DNA from: Corylus avellana | Taxonomy: Eukaryota; Streptophyta; Magnoliopsida; Fagales; Betulaceae | Reading direction: 5' to 3' | DNA length: 64,000 bases | NCBI RefSeq assembly: GCF_901000735.1 | Contig: NC_081542.1 | Location: forward strand, 48,146,088 to 48,210,087 | In this document: in pieces, positions 22,326 to 34,422 of the stretch | Layout: each line of letters begins with the position of its first letter | Numbering within the stretch: position 1 is the first letter of the stretch | Made by a program: the position numbers and the translations under genes | Notes under the pieces: generated by a model | What the model saw: the letters and a program-made list of their open reading frames with translations, nothing else | The model's database searches: none | What the model was told of the DNA's origin: nothing

Positions 22326-23693
22326 AATTCCTGATATATTTCAGCTAAACACTAAGGAATTATTCTCATCTACAAATAAGAGCTAATGAAAAATTTTCGC
22401 TGTTTCGGAATCTTGACAGATCCTCATACAAAACACCCCATTATTTAGTTATTGCCAAAATCAATCAAGAAACAGAAATTCTAAAGCATGCACTTCATAC
22501 CAATCATTAACCTTAGAGTTCTTGTTTATTTCTTTTCTAACTTTTTTCCCATTATGTACAAATTTTGAGCAATCAAAATTATGGGTGCACAAAAACCTTT
22601 AGATTTTCTAAATGAACTCCAACAAAAAAATTCTTTAAATACTAGACATTATTTCTATCGAGTAATTCAGATATAAATCTCAACCACGACTTAAAGATAC
22701 CCTAAAAACAGAGTACTAGGAATGTACTAAAAGCACACAAGCAGACTACTTTAAGGATCATAAAAACAAAGGGTGGATGATTACCGCTCAGGCCACTGGC
22801 GGGAACTAAACGACGGCGCTTCTCGTGGGTGGATTGTTGTTCGGTTGGAGGCGGAGGGCAGCGAAAGAAAACTACCAGGAAGAAAAGATTTGGTGGAGGG
22901 AACGTGTTTTAAATCGTGAGGACTCATTTTAGGGTTAATATTTTTACTTTCAGGGAAATTTCACAACTTTTACTTGTTTTCATACTATTTCAAAAAAAAA
23001 TTGAATTTGAATTTTTAATTTCTTTCGATTATCCAATTCTGTTAGAATTTTTCGCTAAATTTTGTAAAAAAATTTCAAAATATCTTTTACTTTTTTTAAA
23101 AAAATATATGTAATAATAAACGTATGAATTTTTCTAATTTTTTATTTTATTTTTAATAATAAAAAATAAGGGTATTTTAAAAATTTTAACAAAATTTACC
23201 GAAACAGAAGTTGGTAATTAAAAGAAATTGAAAGCGTGATACCCTTAATTGAGAGTTTTTAACTTTAGGGTAGTGTCAAAACGAATGTAAGTTTATAAGA
23301 GTTTTTACCACATAGAGAGCAAAAACCTGATAAAAATATACTTAATTCTTAACGGTAACATACCACATTTTTAATGTGTGGGATTTTTCAAACATTTCGA
23401 TGCCTACAAAAAACTTTAATTCCGTAATTTGAAATTTACAATTTCTTTAAAATTGTAGAGATCTTGATCGGTACTCTTTCAACAATTGTGGTAGCAAATA
23501 TGCATTACCAGTTGTAACAACTATTTCATTTAGGAAATGTAGCATTCTCAATCTCAATAAACTTTCAATACTCCTAACAACTGAAGATTACAACATAGTA
23601 AATGACTATGAATAATTAAAGTCCAATTAGGAGAGAATAAAAAAAAAAACATACTTCTACATCTTCCAAGAAACAAGAGTTAATGGCTTTTCT
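22326..23693. other. Upstream region of G and spacer to F
   Basis: It contains the G leader (22785-22910), with a normal donor GCG|GTAATC at 22785/22784, then AT-rich spacer. The uninterrupted site ttaaatactagacatt (about 22640-22655) is the empty counterpart of the MITE at 25437-25770. No gene is seen; the 65-codon frame near 22916 is low-complexity. Confidence 0.5.
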
Positions 23694-25145
23694 CTAGAGT
23701 ATGAAATCAGGAAAGGGTTGTTTCAAAACCATTTTACAATTGTGTGACCGTTTAGGGAGCTCTCTCAACTGTTTATAAAACTCTTTTTGCAACTCTGAGT
23801 CCTTTGCAAAACGCTCTGAGCAAGTTAAAACTATTTCATCCAACATAATTGCATTATCGAGCAAAATCTTTACTGCAGAAAGCTCATGATCATATCCACC
23901 ATACTTATCAATTTTAATGCACTTGAGTTGTGACAAGAAACATGGAGGCACTGGATTCAATATTCCATCTGACTTAGCAACGATCCCCTGAATTATCATT
24001 GTAAATGAAATTTTTTACTCTTCATGGTAAATCAACAATAAGATGTAACAGATACAAGATAGTAGACATTGTAACTTAGACGAGGTTACCTCAGAAAATT
24101 TCAGTGTCTTAAGACAAGGAAATTTTTGCAATAACACCAGTAGTGTTGCACAATGAATATCTATTGACATTCCAATGAACTCCAAATCCATCAGGTTATT
24201 GAACATAGGCATCTGAGGTACGAGTTCTTTCCCATATATTACCATAACCTATGCACAGGATAAAGCAATGCAATGAGAAGAGTAAATTAGAATTGTAACT
24301 TTCCTTTATATGACAAAGTAATTGGTTACCCTTTCCATTTTTACCACTAAATCATACCACATTTATGGAAGCAATGCAAAGGAGGGCTTAATTTTTCCAC
24401 CATTATGTTGATATGTTGCAGTAAAAATTGCATTTACAAAAGAGAGAAGCAGGCATACCTTAACCACAGCAAATGAAAGTTGTAGGAATTCTACGTTGGA
24501 GAGCCCTGCAAGAAGCTTATACATGTGATGAGCAATTTGTTTTGATTGATTAGGGTAAGTAAAAATCTCTGCCTTTTTCAATGAGACTGAGTTATATAAG
24601 CAATAGTGGCCGAAAAGACTCCTGTAATAAAATTCTTTGAGAGACTCTCCAAAAATCATAACCTCACAAACATCCCCATTGCTTGATCTTCGTCTCTCAT
24701 ATTCCCTTATGCTCACATATTCCCTTATGCTCAGATATTGAAGCTTGGGAGCAGAAATAGTCACAGCCTTGAGATCCCCCCAGCTGCAGTTGTGTAATTC
24801 CAGCTTCTCAAGGAGTGGTGGAGCAGACAGAAGCTGCTGGATTGAGTACTCATCCGAAAACGTTACACGTTTCATTGTCAAGATCTTTAGATTTGGGAAG
24901 CAAATTGTTCTCTTAGCAGGCAATGATCCATCAAAAACTAGATTGGACATAGAAGCCCACAGGTATTCCCACCTTTTAGAAAGTAGGCTTGTCCTAACAG
25001 CTTCCTTTTTTGGAAGAAGGGAAAGGATGTCTAGAAGAACATCCTCAGGCAAGTTTCCTAAGCTTTTGCTGTTCTCATCAATGTCCTGTTCTTCATTCGA
25101 TTCCTGCTTCTTTTGGGGTTCTTGAATAACTGAATTTGCCTCCAT
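23694..25145 (-). CDS. Short F-box/FBD/LRR-repeat protein (locus F)
   Basis: Exons 24459-25145, 24090-24248 and 23694-23987, in phase 0, about 379 residues. The F-box (SLGNLPEDVLLDILSLLP, SLLSKRWEYLW) is intact. The chain then jumps from SLPAKRT to ICFPNLKIL, losing about 94 residues of the first LRRs relative to locus E while keeping frame. FBD exon: GILNPVPPCFLSQLKCIKI to LPKRSHNCKMVL. A small internal repeat (SIREYVSIREYE) lies in the LRR part. The start chosen is MEANSVIQ at 25145. An upstream ATG at 25178 lies across the predicted 5'UTR acceptor (intron end 25163). Function would be as an SCF adaptor. The shortened repeat region may change or abolish target binding. Confidence 0.7.
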
Positions 25146-25436
25146 AATTCTGATGGTTTCCCCTGATACATCCAACACTAGTTTTGTCTATAAAAGGCTA
25201 TTTCAGCTAACAAACAAGAATTGATAGATCCTCAAACAAAACACCCCATTATTTACTTATTGATTTATCTCAGCCCTTCTTATTCACATTCTAAAGCATG
25301 AACTTCATACGACAAATAAACAACAATTAAATTGAGTTCTTGTTTATTTATTTTTTTCTCAAAATTACTTTCATGCGTGCGCAAAAAACTTTAGATTTTC
25401 TAAAGGAAATCCAACATAAAATTCTTTTAACACTAA

Positions 25437-25770
25437 GGGTCCGTTTGATATTGCGGTTTCAATAAGTACGATTTTAAAAATAGCATTTTTAAAAATAGCG
25501 TTTTTCGTTATTTTTTAAAATTGTAAAAACGTTTGGTAAAACATGTTAAAAAGTATTTTTTTATTAAATATTTGTTATGCGAATTCATGATTTTAGTTTA
25601 AATTCAAACTTTTTCAAATAAGCATCCCCTAGTCTGATTATTAAAATCACAGATTTTTTTCCTATTTTAAATTAGGTGCCTTTAGAATCGCAGTACCAAA
25701 TGCCTTATGATTTGCGATTTCTTTTAAAAACGTAAATTATTCTTACAAAATCGCAATTTCAAATGCACCC
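25437..25770. mobile_element. Tourist/PIF-Harbinger-like MITE, TSD TAA
   Basis: Termini GGGTCCGTTTGATATTGCG and its near complement ending atgcaccc are flanked by TAA (25434-25436 and 25771-25773). The G unit lacks it at about 22646. Same family type as 4961-5482 but shorter and diverged. Confidence 0.75.
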
Positions 25771-25883
25771 TAAACATTATTTCTATTCAGATATTGTCAA
25801 TACGATAAATCTGAACCACGACTTAAAGTTACATTAAAAACAAAGTAATGTAATAAAAGCAAAAACAAAGGCCGGATGATTAC

Positions 25884-26020
25884 CGGTCAGGCCACTGGCG
25901 GGAACTAAACGACGACGCTTCGCGTGGGTGGATTGTTTTCTCGGTTGGAGAGCAGTGAAAGAGAACCACAAGGGGAAAATATTCGGTGGAGCGAACGTGT
26001 TTTGTAGGTCTGTTTTTGTG
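25884..26020 (-). promoter_or_regulatory. Leader exon of locus F
   Basis: The leader (gcgtcgtcgtttagttccc on the minus strand) ends at a GTAATC donor (25884/25883) and pairs with the acceptor at 25163. Typical spacing for the array. No perfect E2F-like site was found here. Confidence 0.45.
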
Positions 26021-26432
26021 TCATGGAAGCAGAGGAGGAAGTTTAAGGTTTTAAGGTTAAACTTGTAATTGTGAGGAGTCTCTTTAGGTTTAATATTTAA
26101 ATATTAATTAAATAATATTTATTTTAATATTAATTATTTTTTGTTTTAAAAATTATTCTTCTCACTTTTTAGAATGCAAAATTACTTATTAAGTTTTTAC
26201 ATTCGAGATTTTATAACATTCTCTTTTTAATTGATAATATGTTGATCTTAGGTAGGGTTTTATCAATTTTAATTTTGAAAAACTTCTTTATGCAAAAGTT
26301 TGTAATTGAATAAAATATTTTAGAAACTTTTCATCTTCTAGCATTTATTTATTTATTTGTTTTTTCATTTGATTTTAAATGTAGAACACAATCTTCTAAA
26401 CTTGATCATCTCCAGTTAGTTATATTGAAGGG

Positions 26433-26547
26433 GTCCTCAAGGGGTAGCTCAATCGGCTGTGGACCACGTCTTATAAAGCGGAGGTCACTAGTTCGAATCT
26501 CCCATCTTCCATTCCTTGTGTGAACATGTCAAAAAAAAAAAAAAAAA
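26433..26547 (+). mobile_element. tRNA-derived SINE, copy 1
   Basis: A box A-like TAGCTCAATCGG and a box B-like AGTTCGAATC lie about 45 bp apart, followed by a short unique tail ending gaacatgtc and a poly(A) run. The whole unit is about 115 bp. It cannot fold as a working tRNA. Confidence 0.75.
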
Positions 26548-26566
26548 TCTAAGTTTTGTAATTCTT

Positions 26567-26700
26567 TCTCAAGGAGTAGCTCAATCGATTGTGGACTACG
26601 CCTCATAAAACAGTGGTCATTAGTTCGAATCCCTCCCTCCCACTTCCCTTGTGTGGACATGTCAAAAAAATAATAATAATAATAATAATAAATAAATAAA
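26567..26700 (+). mobile_element. tRNA-derived SINE, copy 2
   Basis: Same head and tail as the copy 20 bp upstream (tagctcaatcg, tagttcgaatcc, ggacatgtc), ending in A7 followed by (TAA)n. Lying in tandem, it may be a nested insertion near the tail of copy 1. Confidence 0.75.
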
Positions 26701-26869
26701 CTGTACTATTACAATATATTTCTTCTTATGATCATAAATCATGTAATATAGAAACTCTATTCAAATAGGGATTTCCCTTTCTTTTTTTTTTTTTTTTAGA
26801 GTGAATTTGCAACAAGAGAGAAGAAAGGGAAAGAATCAATAAAGTTGCACATGCAACCCACAATCTCAC

Positions 26870-26990
26870 CTTTTTTTTTTTTTTTTTTTTTTTTTACATA
26901 TCCGCACAAGAGAGAGAAGTGAGATTCGAACTAATGACCTCCGCTTCATAAGGCGTAGTCTCCAACCGATTAAGCTATCCCTTGGGGACT
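26870..26990 (-). mobile_element. tRNA-derived SINE, copy 3 (inverted)
   Basis: Reverse orientation: a T27-like run, then acatatccgcacaag, gattcgaact and gattaagctatccc. It matches copies 1 and 2 with a slightly different tail. Confidence 0.75.
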
Positions 26991-27383
26991 CACAACCTCA
27001 ACTTCACCTTGCTACCAAAGAAGTAGCATTGAGCTAACTGCTAAAGCTCATTGGTTTGCAAATATGAATTACCATTACTACATATTTTTCTAACAATCAA
27101 AGACTGAAATCAATTTCCAAAGATAACATCATAAATGACACAGAATTAAGACTAACAACGAGAGAACCAAATAGAAATAAAAAGCAAGACTAAACACAAA
27201 ATTGGGCATAAGCTTATAGCTTGGAGGATTTAAAACTAATTATCACCAAATTAGCACAATCGAACATTCCATAACAGCAAGTTACCTAGGCAGCATAGAA
27301 GGTCAACAAGCCATACTTTTACATGTTCCAAAAAAAAATAGGAATTAGTAGTTTTTTTTCTAGAGTAAGAGCTCAAGAAAAAG

Positions 27384-29600
27384 TCATTCCAAAACGATTT
27401 TACAATTTCGTGGCCCTCTAGGGAACTCTATCAACTGTTTGTAGAAATTCTCTAGCTTTTCTAAGTTTCCTGCAAAATGCTCTGAGCAAGTTATAATTAT
27501 TTCGTCCAAGACAGCTGCATTCTTTAACAAAATCTTTAACGCATAAAGTTCCTCCTCATCTCCATCATAACTACCAACTTCAATGCGCTTGAGATGGGAC
27601 AAGAAACATGGAGGCATTGGCTCTAGTATCCAATCATCTTTTTCATGATCCGAGGAGAGAGTGATCCCCTAAATTATCATCACAAACTAAAAGTGTTAGC
27701 AACGCTAATAAATCAACAATAAGATAAAAGATATACACAATGGTAAAAATTGAAGTTCAGGTGAAGTTACACTTATAAATGTCAGAATCTTGAGACAAGG
27801 AGATTTTTGCAATATCTTCAATATTGCTACACTATCAAGATCTGCTTGGTTCCAATCCCATGTCAAACTTATCAAGTTATTGAATATGGGCATATGAAGT
27901 AGGAGTTCTGCTGAACATTTGAGATACTGAGAACAGGATAAAGCAATTGTATCAGTATCATGATCAATAATTATGAGATGAGAAAAAGAAGAATAGAATT
28001 AGATGAAGATGAAGAGGGTAAAAAGTCATCTGGAATTTTGGTAAGTGGTAAGAGATTGATGAGATTAGGGTAAGATATAGGTTCAAGTCTTACCAAGCAA
28101 AAGAAAAAGAATTTTGTGCTTAATTTCAATATCACATAGCCTAAGAATAGAACATAAACCATAGATGGAAACTTTCATCATTCAAAAGAAACTTTCATCT
28201 CTCCATCTTCGATCTTCTCATTTTGCTCACTGTTAAGCAACATCAGCTCCAGACCTACATGACAAGGCAACCAATTCCATTCTTTTTAACTCATTTTCTC
28301 TTTTGGATTGATATTCATTCTCTCATTTTCATGAAGTCCATAGGTATGCCCACCTTTTACAAAAGTCTAGATTGGGAACCTCAGTGCCAATCATTACACC
28401 AAGAACTAAACAAGTGGATAAACCCACAGACAGTGGTTTGCAAGCAAGAGTTAAAACAATATTGAATATGATGAAATTGGTTGTCAATTTGTTGATCATA
28501 TTATTTCAATTTGAGTTTAATCTGCATTATAGTTGATTATTCAGAAGTCTAGACTCTTTATGTTGATCATATTATTATCTCTTTATGCAAGTAATGCAGA
28601 GGAGGGCTTAATTTTTCCACATTTACACTAAAACTTATATTTATAAAGAGAGAAGTAGGCATACCTCGACTATGTCACAAATAAGTGTTAGGAATTTTGC
28701 GTTGGAGATCCCTATAAGAAGCTTATGCATGCGATAAGCAATTTTTTTTGATGTCTTATGACGGAAAATATGAATCTCTGCCTCTTCCAGTGAGAATGAC
28801 TTGGATAAGCAATAGTCTCTGAGCAGAAAACCACTGTAATAAATTTGTTGGAGACTATCTCCAAAAACCATAACTTGACAAGCATCCCCATGACTCAGAC
28901 GAAACATCTTACTTTCATCTATGGTCAAGGAATGAAGCTTGGGAGCAGAAATACTCACAACCTTGAGACCCACCCACTTGCATTCATGTAATTGCAACTC
29001 CTCGAGGACTGGCAGACTGGAGAAGAACTGCTGGGTTAAGTATTCATTTGAAAATGTAACATTTTCGATGGTCAAAACTTTTAGATTTGAGAAACAAATT
29101 GTAGGGGAAAGCTTGAGGATATGGGTCAAATTAAGGTGTAATCTTGTCACAGTCTTACAAGTAAACAAGCAACTAGGCAGTGAGAATACTCCTTCGAAGT
29201 TATCAAGCTCAATATACAACACTTGAACATTATGCTTTACTGCAGTACAGATCCAAGTATTAATACGAGATGCATCACGCAGCACATCACAACAGAGACA
29301 GAATAGTTTTATATCAGAGAAGTCACGAAGACAGAGCACCCTTTCCACAAAATTCATGAAAAGTGTTCTCTTAGCAGGCTCATATAGTTCAAAATCTAGA
29401 TTGGGAGTAGAAGTCCATAGGTGTTCCCACCTTTTACAAAGTAGGCTTGTCCTAACAGCATCTTCTATTGGAAGAAAGGAAAGGATGTGTCGAAGAAGCT
29501 CCTCAGGTAAGTTACCTATGTTTTTGCTGTTCCCATCAATGTCCTCTTCTTCATTCAGTTTCTGCTTCTTTTGGGGTTCTTGAATAAGAGAAGTTGTCAT
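27384..29600 (-). CDS. F-box/FBD/LRR-repeat protein (locus E)
   Basis: Exons 28665-29600, 27771-27926 and 27384-27668, in phase 0, about 458 residues. F-box: GNLPEELLRHILSFLP and SLLCKRWEHLW. The LRR region includes FSNLKVLTIENVTF and LPVLEELQLHECKW. FBD: WILEPMPPCFLSHLKRIEVG to PRGPRNCKIVLE. The second donor is AGT|GTAACT, weaker than in other copies. The methionine at 29600 (MTTSLIQ) aligns with METTCVIQ of other loci. A longer frame from 29636 would start inside the predicted 5'UTR intron (30152-29609). It is more diverged from A/C/D than they are from each other and is the likely full-length relative of F and G. Confidence 0.85.
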
Positions 29601-30152
29601 GGTTCCCCCTGATACATCCCATACTTTGTCAGACATAGCAATATCTACAAAAGGCTATAGGCCTGTAATGGGAACTTTGCAGAAACACATTGACACTGAC
29701 ATACAAAGTTACAAACATGAGCTAGTGCAAAATCTTCACAATTTTCAGAATCTTGACCAGATTCACGGATCTTCATACAAAAGCACCCCACTATTCACTT
29801 ATTTATTTTTCTGGGTCTTTCTTATTTACATTTTTCACATTACCAAAATCAAGTAAGGAACAGAATTTCTAACGCATGCACTTCATACCATGGATAAATT
29901 GTAAACGACCCATTTGGGCAATCAAAATTACATTTCGTTACAATCTAATCTACAATATTTGATTAATGTTAGTGTGATAAATCTGCACAAAATCTCAGCA
30001 TTTGTGACCAGTTCTTTAACTTTTTTCTTAATTCATTGCATTCTGTTAATGGGATAAATCTGAACAAAGTAACCCTAAAAGCACATAAGCAAATCACATA
30101 AGGAAGAATCAAGAATGCTTAAGGATCATAAAAACAAAGGTCGGATGATTAC

Positions 30153-30325
30153 CACTCACGCCACTGGCTGGAACTAAACGACCGCGCTTCTCGTGGGTTG
30201 ATTGTTGTTTCGATTAAACGGCAGCGAAAGAGAACCACAAAAGGTGTTAGATTTGGTGGAGGGAATGTGTTTTATAGGTCTCTTTTTTTGGCGCGGAGAG
30301 CATTCCCTCCAAAACCCGAGCAATT
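30153..30325 (-). promoter_or_regulatory. Leader exon and E2F-like site of locus E
   Basis: The leader ends at donor GTG|GTAATC (30153/30152) with the acceptor at 29609. Upstream, TTTGGCGC (30287-30294) is a perfect match to the E2F consensus TTTSSCGS. A facing ccctccaaaac box follows at about 30302. Confidence 0.5.
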
Positions 30326-30377
30326 GCTTTTCTAATTGGACAACACGACATAGGGAAAAAAAAAACACAAAACCAAA

Positions 30378-30409
<32 letters not shown>

Positions 30410-30511
30410 GGGCTGTTAACTGCTGTATCTTATAATACCAAAATTTTAAAGCATGTTCCAAAATTTAAATTTTTTTAAGGTATTTTATTATATAAAATTT
30501 TTTTTCAACTC

Positions 30512-30625
30512 TTTTTTTTTTTTTTTTTTTTGACATATCCGCATAAGAGGGAAAAAAATGATTTGAACTAGTGACTTCCGCTTTATTAGGCGTAGTCTCA
30601 GCCGATTAAGCTACCTCTTAGAGAC
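30512..30625 (-). mobile_element. tRNA-derived SINE, copy 4
   Basis: Reverse copy with poly(T), gacatatccgcataag, box B region tttgaactagtg and box A region gccgattaagctac. More diverged than copies 1-3. Confidence 0.65.
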
Positions 30626-30807
30626 TTCAAATCTTAATTATAGTTTGGACGTTGCCATATCACTATCTACCATTTTATCAAGTCGATATTTTATTGTATT
30701 TTAAAGATAATATTTACTGATATAACAAATATCTAATGATTTAATTTGAAAGATGTAAATACTGATATTATATAGTATCCAAGTAAATATAATAAAAATG
30801 TAGTCTC

Positions 30808-31209
30808 CGGGTGAAATTGGACTTTATAAGTGATTCTAAAGAAACTCAAATTTGGGGTGATAGTGCAAATTTAACTAGTGTTTTTCCGGGATCGTGATAA
30901 ATGGTATTAAAGCTACCTTATAGTGTTATGTGTTAATGAAGCATTGCATGACGTGGCTCTATCGATGACCTCAAGGATTTAAGAGGGGAGATTGTAATTT
31001 CCCAATCTCATATTAAGAAAATGAATAGTTCACATAGAGTAGGACCAGTAAGTGGTTTTTTAAAAACAATCATAAATACTAAGTCTCACATTGCTTAATT
31101 ATTAAGTGAAATTGGATTTATAAGTAACTCTTAAAAAAACTCCAAATTAACAAATTCTCTTGAAGTGATAGCGTAAATGCGGCTAGTGTTTTCCCTAGAT
31201 CGTTATAAC
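30808..31209 (+). mobile_element. TRIM-type retroelement beside locus H
   Basis: A partial left repeat, the diverged primer-binding site tggtattaaagct (30902-30914) and a complete right repeat from TGTAATTTC (30993) to gttataac (31209). It is the same element as at 4672 and 37841 and lacks the nested MITE. Confidence 0.6.
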
Positions 31210-31436
31210 TATGATTTACCTCTTCTCTACCATTTCATGGAAGTTTTTTCAGATAGATATAGAAAAAAAGTTAAAAAGACGAACAATCAGGTAAATTAAT
31301 TTTTCACAACCCCAAAAGATCACAATGAGGTTTATTCCATAGTAGCACACATAATTGAGAATTTTGGAGGATTCAGAGCAAACACTGGACACATAAAATT
31401 GAGCATAAGCTTACAGTTCGGAAGATTCAAAACTAA

Positions 31437-31775
31437 TTATCTCCAAATAGGACAAACTAACATTTCATAACAGCAAGTTACTTTTATATCAGAGGAGTCC
31501 CGAACATAAAGCACTCTTTCCACAAATTTCATGAGAAGTGTTTCCATACCAGGCAAAGGTTCTCCAAAATTAAGATGGGGATTAGAAGTCCAAAGGAATT
31601 CCCACCTTCTAGAAAGTACACTCGTTCTAACAGCATCTTTTATGGGAAGAAAGGAAAGAATGTGTGGAAGAACCACATCGGGTAAGTTACCAAAGCATTT
31701 TCTTTTCCCATCAATGCCTTGTTCTTCATTCAGTTTCTGCCTTTTGGGCTTATGAATAATAGAATTTGCCTCCAT
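31437..31775 (-). pseudogene. Truncated F-box gene (locus H), internal deletion
   Basis: An open frame of 112 codons starts MEANSIIHKPKRQKLNEEQ. It holds a complete F-box (GNLPDVVLPHILSFLP, SVLSRRWEFLW) and then stops shortly after DSSDIK. There the sequence jumps straight into what is 3'UTR flank in locus B (compare 31470-31490 with 5860-5875 and 8030-8040). LRR, exon 2 and FBD are all gone. It keeps the N-terminus that is broken in B and B'. If transcribed from its leader at 32741 it would give an F-box-only peptide able to bind SKP1 without a substrate domain. That is inference. Confidence 0.75.
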
Positions 31776-32003
31776 ATTCAGACGGTTGCCCTATAAATTA
31801 TAATCCCCAATCACAAAAATTCAGCAAAATACAGGAGCTTTAGGAAGGGAAACATTCTCAGGTATACACACGGACTATAACAGAATTTTCAACGTTATAG
31901 AATCTTGGCCAGATTGAAAGATCCTTGTTATAATAAAATAAGATAATAATTATTGAATAACTTAATTTTACAATTGTACCACATAAATTTGAATAAATAA
32001 AGA

Positions 32004-32476
32004 GGGGAAAATACATTTTACCCTCTGAACTATCTATCCATTTGCACTTTGACCTTTAATGTTTAAAAAGTGACACTCGACCCCTCCAAACTTTCAAATT
32101 GATGCAATTCGACTATTCTGATTTTTTTCTTCCCAAAATGCCCCCATACCAAGTTAAAAAAAAATAATAATAAATAAATAAAATAAAATAAAATAAAATT
32201 TTAAAATTAAGGGGTGGCCGGCCACCCCTAGACCGGACACCCCAGGCCCAACTGGGGTGACCAGCCACCCATTAATTTTTTTTATTATTATTTTTTAAAT
32301 AATTAATTATTTTTTTAAAAAAAACTTGGGATGGGGGAATTTTGAAAGAAAAAAAATGTCAAAATGATCGAATTGCAATAATTTGAAAGTTTGGGATGGT
32401 CAAGTGTCACTTTTTAAATATTTGAGGTCAAAGTGCAAATAGGTAGATAGTTCAGGGGATAAAATATATTTTTCCC
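32004..32476. mobile_element. Mutator-like MITE with GC hairpin, 9-bp TSD
   Basis: Ends GGGGAAAATACATTTT and ATATATTTTTCCC, flanked by AAATAAAGA (31995-32003) and AAATAAAAA (32477-32485). The empty site is in block 1 near 8555. The centre is a perfect-looking ggggtggccggccacccc palindrome. Same family as 650-1290. Confidence 0.75.
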
Positions 32477-32740
32477 AAATAAAAACGATTATAGTAAGCA
32501 AAAATAAATCCAAGACTAATATGACAAACATCTTACATATTCGAAAAATATCTATGCCAAACAATCCATGGGTAAAATAAGGCAAGATGGCATGAATTAT
32601 AATCCTACAGAAATGATTGGGGAGATAAAATTTCAAAGCATGTGGGCGAGAAAAGTTGGAAATCAGATAACAAATACTGAAATCTTAAAGAATGTAGAAC
32701 GATGGTTTAAGGACGATAAAAACAAAGGCTTGATATTTAC

Positions 32741-32908
32741 AGCTCATGCCAATTATTGCCACCGGCGGGAACTAAACGACGTCGCTTCTCGTGGGTTGAT
32801 TGCTGTTTCCGTGGAGAAAAGGGATGGGATTTAACGGATGGAATGGTTTTTATAGGTCGATTTTTTGGCGGGGAATAAGGATAGGAATTCCCTCCAAAAC
32901 CTGAGCAT
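32741..32908 (-). promoter_or_regulatory. Leader and E2F-like site upstream of truncated locus H
   Basis: The leader is conserved but the donor reads GCT|GTAAAT (32741/32740), weaker than elsewhere. TTTGGCGGGGAA (32864-32875) faces a ccctccaaaacc box. Block 2 of the large duplication begins within this leader (about 32763). Confidence 0.4.
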
Positions 32909-33409
32909 TTTCTTTTTTATGAGTGAATTTGCAACCAAGGGAATAGAAAAGGAAATAATCAGTTACATAATCCCCAACTTTTTTTTATCTTTTTCTTTTT
33001 TTTTTTTATTTTTTTTTTTTAATGTTGGGGAACATCTCCAAGGTAGTGCCCTTCGGACCCACCCCTGTAGAGTAAACCCCGGTCTCGTGCATCGCACCCT
33101 CAAAAGTTTTCCTACACAAAACTGGTTAAATCGCATGAATTATAGTCCCCTTTCTAAAACCACAAAATATACATTTTTTTAGGAAACTTCACTTATTCTC
33201 ATGAAGTTTTATCATATCTACAATTACTTCAAAAACTTAAAAAATTTTCAATTTAATATATCTATCTTTCATTTTTTTTTAATCCAAAATTTTCAAAATA
33301 CCCATTTTCTTTTAGGAAAAAAAAAAAAACAACGGCAAGAATTTAAGCGAAGTTAAAATTTGACAAAATTTGCAAAAATAATTATGACGGAATTTTTAAA
33401 AAAGGTTTA

Positions 33410-34422
33410 GGGGAAACTTCACTTTGGCTCCTTGAACTTCCACGCAATTTGATAAACCCCTCCAAACTTTCAAATATTTTACTTTGGACCCATAAACTCT
33501 CAATTTATATCTTTTTGGACCCTCTCTGTTAGTTTTCAACGTTAAATTCAAACGGAATGAATTTTTATGCCCATTATACGTTAACTCGGAAACTACTATT
33601 TTGGGCTCCAAAACTACAGCACCTACCCAGCCCAAAACGACACGGTTTTGGGGCATTAAAATTATCTTTTTTTTTTTTTTAATATATATATATATTTTTA
33701 AAAAGGCAAACTATTAAAAAAAGAATGAAAAAAAAAACAAACAAAATCGGTGTGGCTGGAGCCACCCCCATGGCCGGTCTGGGGGTGGTCGAACCACCCT
33801 CATGGCCAAGGCAAAAAGGCCAAAAAGGAATTTTATTTTTATTTTTATTTTTTTATTTTTTTAAAAAAAGAATGGGTTTTGGGCTTTTGGGGGTGGCCAG
33901 ACCACCCCCAAGGGCTTGGGGGTGGTTTCGGGCCTTTCGGTCCCCCCCCATACCGGCCATAGGGGGTGGTCCGGCCACCCCCCAAAGCCCAAAGCCCATT
34001 CCTTTTTTTTTTTGGCCTTTTAGGGATGGCCAGACCACCTCCTGGCCATGGGGTGGTTCGACCACTCCCAAATCGACCATGGGGGTGGTTGGAGCCACAT
34101 AGATTTTTTGTTTTTTTTAATAATATTTTGCCTTTTCTTTTTCTTTCTTTTTTTGTTATTTTTTTTTTTTTAAAAAAAAAGATGCCCAAAACAATGTCAT
34201 TTTTGGCCAGGAATGGGTGCTGTAATTTTCGGTGATTTCAAAATTTCAAGTGAACTGAGTGAGGGTATAATGCGCATAAAAATACAAACCGTTTGAGTTT
34301 AACGTTAAAAACTAACAGAGGAGCCCTAAGTGAGAGCAAATCAAAGTCCAGTGAGTTTTGAAAGTTTAAGAAGGATTTGTCAAAATAAGTGAAAGTTAAG
34401 AAGGCCAAAGTAAAATTTTCCC
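33410..34422. mobile_element. Mutator-like MITE with expanded GC-hairpin core
   Basis: Orthologous to 650-1290, with the same insertion point (AAAGGTTTA at 33401-33409, AAAGATTTA at 34423-34431). It is 1013 bp instead of 641 because the core holds several more ggggtggt.../...accaccccc palindromes. The open frames of 70-125 codons inside (33725-34235) come from these repeats and are not genes. Confidence 0.75.

Noticed and set aside
26433..26700. Possible tRNA genes (box A and box B present)
   Set aside because: Poly(A) tails, multiple diverged copies and no consistent acceptor stem indicate SINEs.
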